Shown in pieces: positions 33,017 through 41,447 of a DNA stretch of 64,000 nt (its first letter is position 1; each line of letters begins with the position of its first letter). The notes under the pieces are model-generated. The model did not search any database and was not told where the DNA came from. It was given only the letters and a program-made list of their open reading frames with translations. Origin of the DNA: Paraburkholderia phenazinium (lineage in GTDB: Bacteria > Pseudomonadota > Gammaproteobacteria > Burkholderiales > Burkholderiaceae); the NCBI RefSeq assembly GCF_900100735.1, contig NZ_FNCJ01000029.1:1-64000 (forward strand). The letters are read 5' to 3'. The position numbers and the translations under genes are program-made.

Positions 33017-33901
33017 CTACGCCAATCGCAGATCCCACAACACATCGAGTACGTGTTGCGTTGAACGCTCGACGTTGCCGGCACGATGCGCAATGCCGAG
33101 CCGACGCCACAACGCCGGGCGTAGCGGACGCATGGCGATGCGCGTGTCGGGTAGCGGGATAGTGGCCTCGTGGGGCAAAAGCGCTGCGCCGTAACCTGCC
33201 GCTACCAGACTCTTGATGGCGTCGTTGTAGTTGAGCTGAATGCGCGGCGCAGGATGTTGCCCTCCGATCGCAAACCACTCCGCAGTCAGACGCGAGAGAC
33301 GCGTGGTCGCGTCATTGAGAATGAGGGGTTGAGCGGCGAGCCATCCAGGCGTGACGCGCGCCGGACACCGCCAGTGCGCTGGCACAAAGGCCATCACGGG
33401 GTCACGGCGCCAGGGCTTTATCACGAGTCCAGCCATCGCAGGCTGAGGTAGTGCGACCAGCCCGACATCCAGCGTCCCGTCCGCCAAGCGGGTTAGCGTT
33501 TCTTGCGAAGTCAGTATCGCGATCTGAACGTCGATAGCGGGATGATGCTTGCGCAGCACGTCAAGTGCTTCAGGCAGCAGGTGCGCAATCGCGCCGGTCG
33601 ATGCTCCAAGCCGAACGCGTCCGCCAAGCCCTTGAACCTGGCGCTGAACCTCGTCTAGCGCCTGTTCCGCGTCGGCCAGCAATCGACGCGCGCGTTCGAT
33701 CAACAACTCGCCCGTTGCCGACGGCCGAATATGGCCCCGCTTCCGCGACAGGAGCGGAGCCCCGATGCGGTCTTCCAGATCAGCGATGTGGAGGCTAACC
33801 GTCGGTGGTGCCAGATTCAACGCGCGAGCCGCGTCGGCAAATGAGCCTTGGTCGGCAATAACGACCAGAGTGCGCAAGCGGTCCAGACTGATCTCTCGCA
33901 T
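33017..33901 (-). CDS. LysR-family transcriptional regulator
   Basis: 294 residues from MREISLDRLRTLVVIADQGSFADAARALNL; four more residues are possible from 33913. HTH APPTVSLHIADLEDRIG. Effector domain ends with YGAALLPHEATIPL and a typical C-terminus. Divergent from the argC homologue, with an ATTCAG-N5-CTGAAT box between the genes, so it probably regulates argC. Confidence 0.9.
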   Translation of the reverse strand: MREISLDRLRTLVVIADQGSFADAARALNLAPPTVSLHIADLEDRIGAPLLSRKRGHIRPSATGELLIERARRLLADAEQALDEVQRQVQGLGGRVRLGASTGAIAHLLPEALDVLRKHHPAIDVQIAILTSQETLTRLADGTLDVGLVALPQPAMAGLVIKPWRRDPVMAFVPAHWRCPARVTPGWLAAQPLILNDATTRLSRLTAEWFAIGGQHPAPRIQLNYNDAIKSLVAAGYGAALLPHEATIPLPDTRIAMRPLRPALWRRLGIAHRAGNVERSTQHVLDVLWDLRLA

Positions 33902-33913
33902 ATAGCCGTCCAA

Positions 33914-33930
33914 ATTCAGAGAAACTGAAT
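33914..33930. promoter_or_regulatory. LysR T-N11-A box
   Basis: ATTCAG (33914-33919), 5-base spacer, CTGAAT (33925-33930): a perfect dyad matching the T-N11-A layout of LysR sites, immediately upstream of the regulator and about 100 bp before argC. Confidence 0.65.
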
Positions 33931-34029
33931 GTTTGCGTTGTGAAATTCAACTTTCGCTATTTTAGCGGTGCGCGGAAGATAGCAGCCTGCTTTTACCTGT
34001 TATTGGCCAGCCAACGGAGCATTCCACCC

Positions 34030-34959
34030 ATGAGCTCTCCCCTTGTTTTCATCGACGGCGATCAAGGCACCACCGGATTGCAAATTCACGAACGGCTTCG
34101 CAACCGGACCGATCTGACAGTGATAACGCTTCCCGCGGCGGAACGGAAGGATTCCACGCGTCGCGCCGAAGCCATCAACGCCTGCGACATCGCCATCCTC
34201 TGCCTGCCCGATGCCGCTGCGCGCGAGGCGGTGGGCGCCATTGTTAATCCCGCCGTCAGAGTCATCGACGCGAGTTCTGCTCACCGCACACAGTCGGACT
34301 GGACATACGGCTTTCCGGAAATGACACCCGGACAGGCTGAGCGCATTGCGAACGCACGCCGGGTCACCAATCCCGGTTGCTATCCGACAGGTGCAGTTGG
34401 CTTGCTGCGCCCCCTGCTGCAGGCTGGGTTGATACCGGGCAACTACCCAATCAGCATTTACGCTGTGTCCGGCTACTCTGGTCGCGGGCGTGCCGGCGTG
34501 GAGGAACATGAGGGACAAGGTGCCGCCAACGCGCTTCCATACCAGGTGTATGGTCTGGAACTCGCGCACAAGCACGCGCCGGAGATCCAGCAGCACGCCG
34601 GCCTCGCGCAGCGTCCGATCTTCGTCCCTGCGTATGGAGCGTTCCGACAAGGGATCGTGCTGACGGTGGCCCTGGATTTGCGGCTGCTTGCGCCTGATGT
34701 GGATGGCGCCACGTTGCACGCATGCCTCGCACGCCACTATGCCGGGGCGGCCCACGTACAGGTCTTGCCGCTCCGCGAATCGTCCGTCTTGAAGCACCTG
34801 GACCCACAGGTATTAAGCGGCACGAACGACATGCGCCTAAGCGTGTTTACTAACATCGAGCACGGGCACGTCCTGCTGTCCGCGGTTTTCGATAATCTCG
34901 GCAAAGGCGCATCCGGCGCTGCGGTTCAGAATCTGAACCTGATGCTCACGCAGCAATAG
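34030..34959 (+). CDS. argC: N-acetyl-gamma-glutamyl-phosphate reductase (short, type 2 ArgC)
   Basis: 309 residues, the shorter ArgC class. MSSPLVFIDGDQGTTGLQIHERL gives the nucleotide loop. DASSAHR, and NPGCYPTGAVGLLRPL with the catalytic Cys, are typical, followed by SGYSGRGRAGVEEHE. ArgC reduces N-acetylglutamyl phosphate in arginine synthesis. The reading from 33940 adds 30 residues with no homology. It sits alone with a divergent LysR rather than with other arg genes, which suggests a specialised or accessory copy; a second argC elsewhere cannot be checked here. Confidence 0.92.
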   Translation: MSSPLVFIDGDQGTTGLQIHERLRNRTDLTVITLPAAERKDSTRRAEAINACDIAILCLPDAAAREAVGAIVNPAVRVIDASSAHRTQSDWTYGFPEMTPGQAERIANARRVTNPGCYPTGAVGLLRPLLQAGLIPGNYPISIYAVSGYSGRGRAGVEEHEGQGAANALPYQVYGLELAHKHAPEIQQHAGLAQRPIFVPAYGAFRQGIVLTVALDLRLLAPDVDGATLHACLARHYAGAAHVQVLPLRESSVLKHLDPQVLSGTNDMRLSVFTNIEHGHVLLSAVFDNLGKGASGAAVQNLNLMLTQQ

Positions 34960-35136
34960 CAGCCAATGGCTCGAGCTAACGTTCGGCTGCACTGATATGC
35001 CAACGATTGTTGTCGATCTAAACGTGGCCGTCGAATGTCTCATACTGGGCCGGAGTCCGACGACGACCGGCTCTGATCGACCCGAAGCTGACTTTCAGTA
35101 TTTCCGAGAACGGTCATTCAGTCGCCTATCGGCTGC

Positions 35137-35538
35137 CTATGAGGCGTATAGCTTCCCGTCCTCGTCGACCCAAATGACACCCGGGATCATGTAAAAATAA
35201 ACTGTTAGCTCTGGATCGTTTGCATTCGATACGTGACGCGGCCATTGGGCCACGAGCTGGCGAACAATCTCATCGGGGGGCTCGTGCCACTGTGCATCTC
35301 GATCGTAGATAGTGTATCGAGGATGTGGATTCGCAGGAGACGTATAGCAGTCAGCTCCTGGTGCAATGAACATGATCTTGCCCTGATCCAGCAATTGTCG
35401 TACTACGTCAAAAAATGCAGCTTTATGCTCATCGAATGAGAAGGTTGGATTCCAGTGCCTAATCGAGTCAAAGAGCCCTGTGATCCAAAGACCAAATGAA
35501 TCTCGAATAATCTCATCAATGTGGTCTATCTGCTTCAT
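35137..35538 (-). CDS. DUF596-like small protein (possible CDI immunity type)
   Basis: 133 residues from MKQIDHIDEIIRDSFGLW. The layout FSFDEHKAAFFDVVRQLLDQGKIMF, a long polar loop, IVRQLVAQWP and a Trp/Asp end GVIWVDEDG resembles DUF596 proteins, several of which are immunity or accessory proteins beside CDI/Rhs toxins. No toxin gene is near, so it would be an orphan. A 71-residue gene lies upstream in the same orientation. The region looks less GC-rich. Confidence 0.5.
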   Translation of the reverse strand: MKQIDHIDEIIRDSFGLWITGLFDSIRHWNPTFSFDEHKAAFFDVVRQLLDQGKIMFIAPGADCYTSPANPHPRYTIYDRDAQWHEPPDEIVRQLVAQWPRHVSNANDPELTVYFYMIPGVIWVDEDGKLYAS

Positions 35539-35629
35539 TGCTGAACACCAGCCTGTGCAAGGTTGATCGGGAACTGTTCGTCCTATCGGTCGTCCGTTCG
35601 TACCACCGTTCACCGTTTCAGTGCATGAG

Positions 35630-35845
35630 CTACGATTTCGCGCAGTCCTTCAGCGCCGCCTTTATGGAAAGTAGGGACAGTTCATCGTCAATCACGTTGG
35701 ACAGACGTGAACGCAAGATCATAAGGATTTCCGTTCCAGTGGCTCCTTGAGACATTGCAGCCAGAAGCTGCTCTGCGTGCCCCTCAAAGCCGGCATCGGC
35801 AAGACGCCGTGCCAGCTCTCTGGTGTCATCGAATACGTGCGTCAT
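35630..35845 (-). CDS. Hypothetical 71-residue helical protein
   Basis: Starts MTHVFDDTRELARRLADAGFEG; all-helical by pattern, with LLAAMSQGATGTEILMILRSRL in the middle. The family is not recognised, though small proteins of this kind accompany orphan toxin-immunity cassettes. It lies 91 bp upstream of the DUF596-like gene on the same strand and may be co-transcribed. Confidence 0.45.
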   Translation of the reverse strand: MTHVFDDTRELARRLADAGFEGHAEQLLAAMSQGATGTEILMILRSRLSNVIDDELSLLSIKAALKDCAKS

Positions 35846-36150
35846 CTGTAGGTCCGATCAGAAAGAGAAAGGAATTCTAACGGCGGCTAGAGCGAGCGAT
35901 TCTGGCGGCCTACGTCTCCAGCAGCACGAACGGCTGGCCGTCGTTTGTTGCTTGCCAGTGTCGACGATCCAGACCGCGCTGCCGAACATCCGCTCATGGA
36001 TATACCCCGATGGCGACCGCCCCAGCTCGACCCGCTCCTGCCTTTCATCTTTCTCCTAAGCAGACACTCCGCTCGCATCAATCAATACAGATCGTCCACG
36101 TGTACTTCGGCTCGCCAGCACGCGTATAAGGTTCGGATCAGATCAATTGA
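35846..36150. other. Intergenic region, nothing recognised
   Basis: About 300 bp between the 71-residue gene and a hairpin. Short ORFs on both strands lack domain character. Confidence 0.4.
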
Positions 36151-36180
36151 GCCGGTCACTTACCGTCGCAAGTGACCGGC
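36151..36180. terminator. Hairpin downstream of the methyltransferase gene
   Basis: Perfect 11-bp stem GCCGGTCACTT (36151-36161) and AAGTGACCGGC (36170-36180), 8-base loop. It lies 38 bp beyond the minus-strand methyltransferase stop. No long T-run on either side. Confidence 0.6.
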
Positions 36181-36217
36181 TTCTCGTCAAAAAGCCAAAC
36201 ACGCCGACTAACTTACT

Positions 36218-37162
36218 TTAAGCTCGCCGAGCGACATCTGCTTCGGCACTTGGCGACAGGTTCGGCTTGATGCCGCTGACGAGATACATCAATGCTGCAC
36301 CGCCAAGCACAACGGATCCAGCACCGATGGCCTGCGCATATCGTGTTTGGTTCTCAACATCTCTCGCCCACAGTGCATCGAATAGCGAGGCATCGCCGCC
36401 TCCGGCAACAAAGAACCCCCGCGTCTCTGATTTCCGAGCCGGGTCGTCAGCTTGTTGCCACGCTTTCATACCGTCAACAATGATTCGTTGCTCCGCTCGT
36501 TCGTACGGCGGATAAAGCGGAATAGCCTTATCCGATATCCATGTCCGTATTTGCTTGAGGCCGACCTGATTGAAATAGCCGGGAACAAGTCCGCCGAGTG
36601 AATGATCCCCGCGCCCCAGTACTCGACGTCCACGCTCGATTGTCAAGGCGAACTCGTAACCTTCCGCACATTCTTTCGAGGTGAATTCGTCGCCGAACGA
36701 TGAGCGCATCGTTGTCGCACACAGGTTGTCGGGTTCTACACAAAGAAGCAATCCGCCTGGCTTCAGAACACGAAGCATCTCGCGCATCGCGTGCTGAGGA
36801 TCGCTTACGTGAATCAACACTGTCTGGCACGTGACGAAGTCAAAACTGGCGTCAGCGAATGGAAGTGATAGCGCATCGCCATACTCGACACGAACGTCCA
36901 GTCCTCGATCACGCATCGTGGCTGTCCATGCGGGAGCATCGCGCACCCACTTCGGATCGGCGTCCACGCCACGCACTATCGCACCTGCGGCCAGGTGTGG
37001 CGCGATGATCCGCGTCCAATGCCCCAATCCGCATCCGACATCGAGCGCGGAGTGCTTCGATGCCAAATTCAACCGCTGGGCGATCAAATTGACGAAATCC
37101 GCGTTCCACCAATGATCGCGGTAATCGCCGAAATACTCTTCTGAATGACCTGTTTCGTTCAT
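36218..37162 (-). CDS. Class I SAM-dependent methyltransferase
   Basis: 314 residues from MNETGHSEEYFGDYRDHWWN. AAAAGG is found upstream of this ATG and not upstream of the longer choices. SAM motif I ALDVGCGLGHWTRI, motif II region VRVEYGDALSLPFADASFDFV, and CQTVLIHVSDP are clear. The C-terminus carries a hydrophobic stretch AGSVVLGGAALMYLVSG that may anchor it to the membrane. The substrate is unknown. It lies in the accessory stretch. Confidence 0.82.
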   Translation of the reverse strand: MNETGHSEEYFGDYRDHWWNADFVNLIAQRLNLASKHSALDVGCGLGHWTRIIAPHLAAGAIVRGVDADPKWVRDAPAWTATMRDRGLDVRVEYGDALSLPFADASFDFVTCQTVLIHVSDPQHAMREMLRVLKPGGLLLCVEPDNLCATTMRSSFGDEFTSKECAEGYEFALTIERGRRVLGRGDHSLGGLVPGYFNQVGLKQIRTWISDKAIPLYPPYERAEQRIIVDGMKAWQQADDPARKSETRGFFVAGGGDASLFDALWARDVENQTRYAQAIGAGSVVLGGAALMYLVSGIKPNLSPSAEADVARRA

Positions 37163-37684
37163 GCTATTGACCTTTTGATTGTGCATACGCTCGACAAACG
37201 AGCGAAAAAACACGCTCGGCAGAAAACTCATGCTAAGCGGCTTATGTGTGGCAATACGCACAAGGTCAAGTTACAAGGACAAATTCCTGCTTCAGTTGCT
37301 GATCTGGCCTGCAAAGGTACTCGGACGAAATACGGGGCGCAATATCTCCTTGCGCGCGGACACGCGCGATATGAACGGTTGCGAAATGCCTAATGACTGT
37401 CGACAATCTACGGATGCATGCCGATTGACCGTTGTTGGCCGGGTGCCGACTCATGCAAATTGCATACGCAGTTCAACCTCGCTAGGCTGCGATCGGCAGC
37501 ACGCGACCCGAAGCTGTCTCTCGACGTTCTCCAAAGCGGTACTTGGTTTGTACATCAACAATTGTGCTATGCGTTTAGCCCTTTGTTCGGAGCTTGATTG
37601 CCGCCTGACGGTCGGATGTATTGACATTTTCATGTGCCTCGGGGCGTTCTCGATCCGCCGTTCAATCGCTGATTTCGATTAATG
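37163..37684. other. Gene-poor stretch in the accessory region
   Basis: About 520 bp. A plus-strand frame of 167 codons (37179-37682) is open but its product has no domain, signal or compositional coherence, so I do not call it. No RNA gene or IS end seen. Confidence 0.4.
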
Positions 37685-38500
37685 CTATTGAGCCGAGCGT
37701 CTCGGTATCGGTATGGATCGCGTGATAACAAACGCGGCTTTTTCAAGTTTTGCTGTGTCTTGCTCGGGTGGCACGCCTTGCGCACGGTCAGGGGCGTACA
37801 CGTTGTCCAGCGTGGATTGCAGTAAGCCCTTGGAATTTTTGTCGTTCGCCAGTTTGATGGTCACCGCTCCGCCAGTCTCGGTTGCTGTCCTGGCCAAGAT
37901 TTGTTGCTGAATGATGTAGTTGTTGACCTCGGCCCTCGCAGTCATCCCGACGCCTACGAAACCAATCATCATCCGATACTTCGGATCATCGGGCGGGAGT
38001 TTGCCGACCAGCGCATCATATAGCCGCCGATCATTGTCATAGTTGCGAAAGTAACTGAGACCATGACTTAGATCTCCGACCAGTTCGCCCGGCGATGCGG
38101 CGACCACATCGGAACTGATCACAATTTGCTTGATGCCGTCAGGGAGCACCAACATCTTCGCCCCGCTCCAATCCTCCTTCAAATCGCCAAATGGCAACGC
38201 CGTATGCGCATTAACGGCATCTCGATAGTCGCTCAACTCCGAAACCATTAGCGGACTCGCGTTGATGAGATTCAGGATTGGTTCGGCAGGCTTTCCGAGC
38301 ACTCCCCACATCGACTCGTCGCCCGAGAGCCGATTCCCGGACTGGCTAAGTTGAGGTATCTGAGCTACCGCACCCTCGTTTTTTGAAACGGTCGCGGCGT
38401 CCAGCTGGACGGCAGCCGCGATTCCATCGCTCCCATACAAAACACAAGCGAGTACCAATACACCTTGAACAAAGCGTTTCGTCCTAATGGTTTTTTTCAT
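37685..38500 (-). CDS. Exported protein of unknown function
   Basis: 271 residues. A good Sec signal peptide, basic MKKTIRTKRF followed by VQGVLVLACVLYG and a likely cut after GIAAA. The mature protein is mixed alpha/beta with DGIKQIVISSDVVAASPGELVGDLSHG and YNNYII-like Asn/Tyr-rich segments. No family is recognised. GELVGDLSHG sits where zinc proteases would have HExxH but lacks those residues. Its neighbours are an orphan ParA and a methyltransferase. Confidence 0.6.
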   Translation of the reverse strand: MKKTIRTKRFVQGVLVLACVLYGSDGIAAAVQLDAATVSKNEGAVAQIPQLSQSGNRLSGDESMWGVLGKPAEPILNLINASPLMVSELSDYRDAVNAHTALPFGDLKEDWSGAKMLVLPDGIKQIVISSDVVAASPGELVGDLSHGLSYFRNYDNDRRLYDALVGKLPPDDPKYRMMIGFVGVGMTARAEVNNYIIQQQILARTATETGGAVTIKLANDKNSKGLLQSTLDNVYAPDRAQGVPPEQDTAKLEKAAFVITRSIPIPRRSAQ

Positions 38501-38607
38501 TTGCTTTCCGGTTCATTGTCGCGGACACGCCGCCAAATTGTCATCGATCCTGCCCGCCGCGTCGAACGACCGCTGCTGGCCGGGAGCGGTCCTCCCCCGG
38601 CGTCCCC

Positions 38608-39372
38608 TCACGCGACCAATTCCCGATGCAAGGCCCGATATTCCTGCGAAAGTTTGTGCCCAGGCTCGAGGTGAATGAGCGGTTTTGCCTGCTGATGCGA
38701 TTCGCGGATCTTCACAGACGAAGACAGCCGTGAAGCCAGCACCGGCAAGCCCTCACCGATAAGCTCATCAACCAGCTTTTGGGGCAGGCTCGCGCGCGGC
38801 TGAAACTGGTTGATGACAATCCCTTCCACCTCCAGCGCGTCGTTGTGGTCCTGCTGGATCTCCTTCACGTTTTCCAGCAAGGTGTAAAGCGCGCGCCGGG
38901 AAAAATCGTCGCAGTCGAACGGAATCAGGCAACGCTCGGCCGCGATCAGGGCGGAGCGCGTGTAGAAGTTCAAGGCAGGGGGCGTGTCGATGTAAATCGC
39001 GTCATACATGTCGAGTTCGTTGAGCGCGTCACGCAACTTGTAGATCTTGTAACGGGATTCTAGTTTGCCATGCAGCGTGTCCAGATCAGGATGAGCGGGC
39101 ATGACGTCGAGGTTCTCAAACGGTGTCGGATGAATGAACGATGTAACTTCGACAGGCTTGAAGCTGAACGTGAGCGCGGTTTCAAAGAAGCCGGCCACGG
39201 TGGGACTGGCCTCGCCGACCTGCGAGCCGAGCAGGTATTGGCTTGAATTCGCCTGAGCATCCAGGTCGATGACCAGTGTGCGGATACCTTCGCTGGCGCT
39301 GATGGCCGCCAGGTTACAAACTATGGTCGATTTACCTACGCCACCTTTCTGATTGAATACGACGCGCCGCAT
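38608..39372 (-). CDS. ParA-family ATPase without a ParB partner
   Basis: 254 residues from MRRVVFNQKGGVGKSTIVCNLAA. Deviant Walker A KGGVGKST (residues 9-16), switch I region LVIDLDAQANSS and Walker B YIDTPPAL mark a ParA/Soj-type ATPase. No parB or parS-like array is visible nearby. Such orphans position cellular machines or belong to integrated elements. Located in the accessory stretch. Confidence 0.85.
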   Translation of the reverse strand: MRRVVFNQKGGVGKSTIVCNLAAISASEGIRTLVIDLDAQANSSQYLLGSQVGEASPTVAGFFETALTFSFKPVEVTSFIHPTPFENLDVMPAHPDLDTLHGKLESRYKIYKLRDALNELDMYDAIYIDTPPALNFYTRSALIAAERCLIPFDCDDFSRRALYTLLENVKEIQQDHNDALEVEGIVINQFQPRASLPQKLVDELIGEGLPVLASRLSSSVKIRESHQQAKPLIHLEPGHKLSQEYRALHRELVA

Positions 39373-39492
39373 ATTCTCCCCTTGAACGGAAGCCACCCAG
39401 GAGCGCTCAGCATACCTGAGCCAGCGGAGCTGGGTAGATGCGATCGGTTATTTTGTGGCGGGGAAAACGGTGCCGGTGAACGGCGAAGCCCG

Positions 39493-39870
39493 TCACCGCG
39501 ATAGGCGTTTGCGGAAAAAGACCACACGCTCGGTTTCCTCGAAGCCAAGGGCACGGTGCAACGCCTGAGCGTAGACGTTGTCGATCTGTGTATCGGACCC
39601 GAATTCTGTACAGGCGTGCGCGGAGCCCCATTGACCAATGGCGGCACACAATGCTCTCGCGATACCTGCCCGGCGCGCATCTGGGAGGACGTAAATGCCT
39701 TCGAGAAAGAGTACGGGCGACGTCTTGCAACCGTTGACGTAGTCGTGACGCACTGCGGCCTCGGCGAAACCAACTGGCACGTTGTCGTCAGAAAATGCGA
39801 TCAATGCGGCATAGCGATGCTGCTCGGCAATCAGTCGCTGAGTTTCGAGAATGTGGTCGTCGAGGCCCAC
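39493..39870 (-). CDS. AAC(6')-type aminoglycoside acetyltransferase homologue, N-terminally short
   Basis: 125 residues from GTG 39870. It closely follows the chromosomal AAC(6')-I pattern: PVGFAEAAVRHDYVNGCKTSP, FLEGIYVLPDARRAGIARAL, and ALGFEETERVVFFRK at the end. AAC(6') proteins are near 145 residues, and the usual opening with its Trp-rich LW segment is missing; an in-frame stop lies just upstream. It begins 6 bases after the stop of the kinase gene. It may be a truncated, possibly inactive copy. No resistance phenotype can be inferred. Confidence 0.7.
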   Translation of the reverse strand: MGLDDHILETQRLIAEQHRYAALIAFSDDNVPVGFAEAAVRHDYVNGCKTSPVLFLEGIYVLPDARRAGIARALCAAIGQWGSAHACTEFGSDTQIDNVYAQALHRALGFEETERVVFFRKRLSR

Positions 39871-39876
39871 GCGTTG

Positions 39877-40437
39877 TTAAGGCGTGTCTCCGGAAAGCGA
39901 ATTTTTCGTACGCGAAAGCATTCGAGTTTCCCGAGGTGGCATCGACAGGCGGCGGGTAATTGTTTCGACGGCCTGCTCAACGGAAACGTTAGCTGTGTCG
40001 ACTACAAGATGCTCCGAGTCCCATGGATCATATCGACGTTCGAGCACGTTCTTCCAGGTCGGCAGCGTGTGGCCAGAGATATCGGGCTGGCGCCCCTCGA
40101 CCCTCAGACGGTGCGTTGTCGTGTCGGAACAAATCAACTCGATCTCGAAGATCCGCACACCCGCCTCGAGCGCCACCTTTCTCCAGGCAGCACGCGTAAT
40201 CTGCAACGAATTGACCGAGTCTGCGACGACGGTCAACCCAAGACGTAAGTTATCGCCCGCAACAGCATATGCGGCCAGATAGCCGTCAGGTCCGATATCT
40301 GCCCGACCGCTCCCGGACGAGATGAATGCCTGTTCCAACGTATCGATACGCAGATAAACTGCGGCGAGCTTGCGAGCGAGTGTTTGCGCGACCGTTGTCT
40401 TTCCGGTTCCCGGCAGTCCTCCGAAGGCAATCAACAT
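39877..40437 (-). CDS. Small P-loop kinase (AAA_33/chloramphenicol phosphotransferase-like)
   Basis: 186 residues, MLIAFGGLPGTGKTTVAQTLARKL: Walker A GLPGTGKTT at 7-15. LRIDTLEQAF and later ERRYDPWDSEHLVVDTANVSVEQAVETI are typical of AAA_33-type small-molecule kinases. GGGA precedes the ATG at 40437. The substrate is unknown. The AAC(6')-like gene follows with only 6 bases between, so the pair is co-transcribed. Confidence 0.8.
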   Translation of the reverse strand: MLIAFGGLPGTGKTTVAQTLARKLAAVYLRIDTLEQAFISSGSGRADIGPDGYLAAYAVAGDNLRLGLTVVADSVNSLQITRAAWRKVALEAGVRIFEIELICSDTTTHRLRVEGRQPDISGHTLPTWKNVLERRYDPWDSEHLVVDTANVSVEQAVETITRRLSMPPRETRMLSRTKNSLSGDTP

Positions 40438-40524
40438 TTTCGACGCTCCCTGTATTCGGATCTCGGCCTCGTTCGGCCAACCGTTGCAATACATCTTTGG
40501 CTGCGGCTTGAACGGCTTGACCTA

Positions 40525-41328
40525 TCACCCCATCCAGCGTGAATTTACTTCCACGTACTGGCTCGGCGTTTCGCCAAGCACACGGCGGAATGCGGCGGCA
40601 AACGCGCTCGGACTCGCGTAGCCGAGATCCAACGCTACCACGGTCACTGGCTGCCCCAGGCTCAGCCGTTTGATCGCAGCCAATAAGCAAACCTGTTGCC
40701 GCCATTCTGCAAAACTTACGCCGGACTGGGCTCGGAACAAGCGCGTGAAGGTCCGCCGGCTCATTCCCGCTTCGGCCGCAACGGTATCCAGATCAATTGC
40801 GATCGAGGGCTCGACGAATATGCGCCGGCACACTCGTGCGAGACGAGGATCGGCGGGCAGCGGGGCGTTCAGCGAAAGCTGCGGCATGGTCGCTATCTCT
40901 GCAACCAGTAATGCCATCAATTTGCCGGCGCGTCCGTCATCGTCGTAAAGAGCGGGCAGATCAACAGCCTCGTCGAGCAGTTGCCTCAATAGCGGTGAAA
41001 CACCATACACGCCACACTGGTCAGCCAGCCCGGCCGCTCGTGATGCCTCGTCCGAGACGAACGTGTTTAGCATCGTTACCGCGCCGCTCATCGTCATTTC
41101 GTGTTCGACACCCGCTGGCACCCAGCACGCCCGCTGCGGTGGCACGAGCCAGTTGCCCTCAGGTGTCGAGAGACTGATTGCGCCACGAGAGGCAAATGCG
41201 AATTGCCCACGCCGATGCGAGTGCGAGGGGTATGTCGAACCGGCCGGATAGTCGTTCACGGTCATGACAACGCTGCGAGGAATGTCCTCGTACGGATCGA
41301 GCATCGTATTGAGCATAGCGTTAAGCAT
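40525..41328 (-). CDS. AraC-family regulator with cupin N-domain
   Basis: 267 residues from MLNAMLNTMLDPYED; nearby ATGs at 41316 and 41304 are possible. Cupin-like sensor domain YPSHSHRRGQFAFASRG, then AraC double HTH (LDTVAAEAGMSRRTFTRLFRAQSG, then VVALDLGYASPSAFAAAFRRVLG). Divergent from the EamA transporter at 41448, its likely target. Confidence 0.88.
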   Translation of the reverse strand: MLNAMLNTMLDPYEDIPRSVVMTVNDYPAGSTYPSHSHRRGQFAFASRGAISLSTPEGNWLVPPQRACWVPAGVEHEMTMSGAVTMLNTFVSDEASRAAGLADQCGVYGVSPLLRQLLDEAVDLPALYDDDGRAGKLMALLVAEIATMPQLSLNAPLPADPRLARVCRRIFVEPSIAIDLDTVAAEAGMSRRTFTRLFRAQSGVSFAEWRQQVCLLAAIKRLSLGQPVTVVALDLGYASPSAFAAAFRRVLGETPSQYVEVNSRWMG

Positions 41329-41447
41329 GGCCCAAATTCTACAGCGATTGACCCGGTACCGAAGGCGGGCCATCTCCGTCGCTTTTACGATGTAACGCAT
41401 GAGCGTTGAATAACGCACGTCAAAGCATGTCGTTACCTGGAGAAAGC

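Noticed and set aside
37179..37682. 167-codon plus-strand frame in a gene-poor stretch
   Set aside because: No ribosome binding site, no family character, and Cys/Arg/Ser-rich composition unlike the neighbours.
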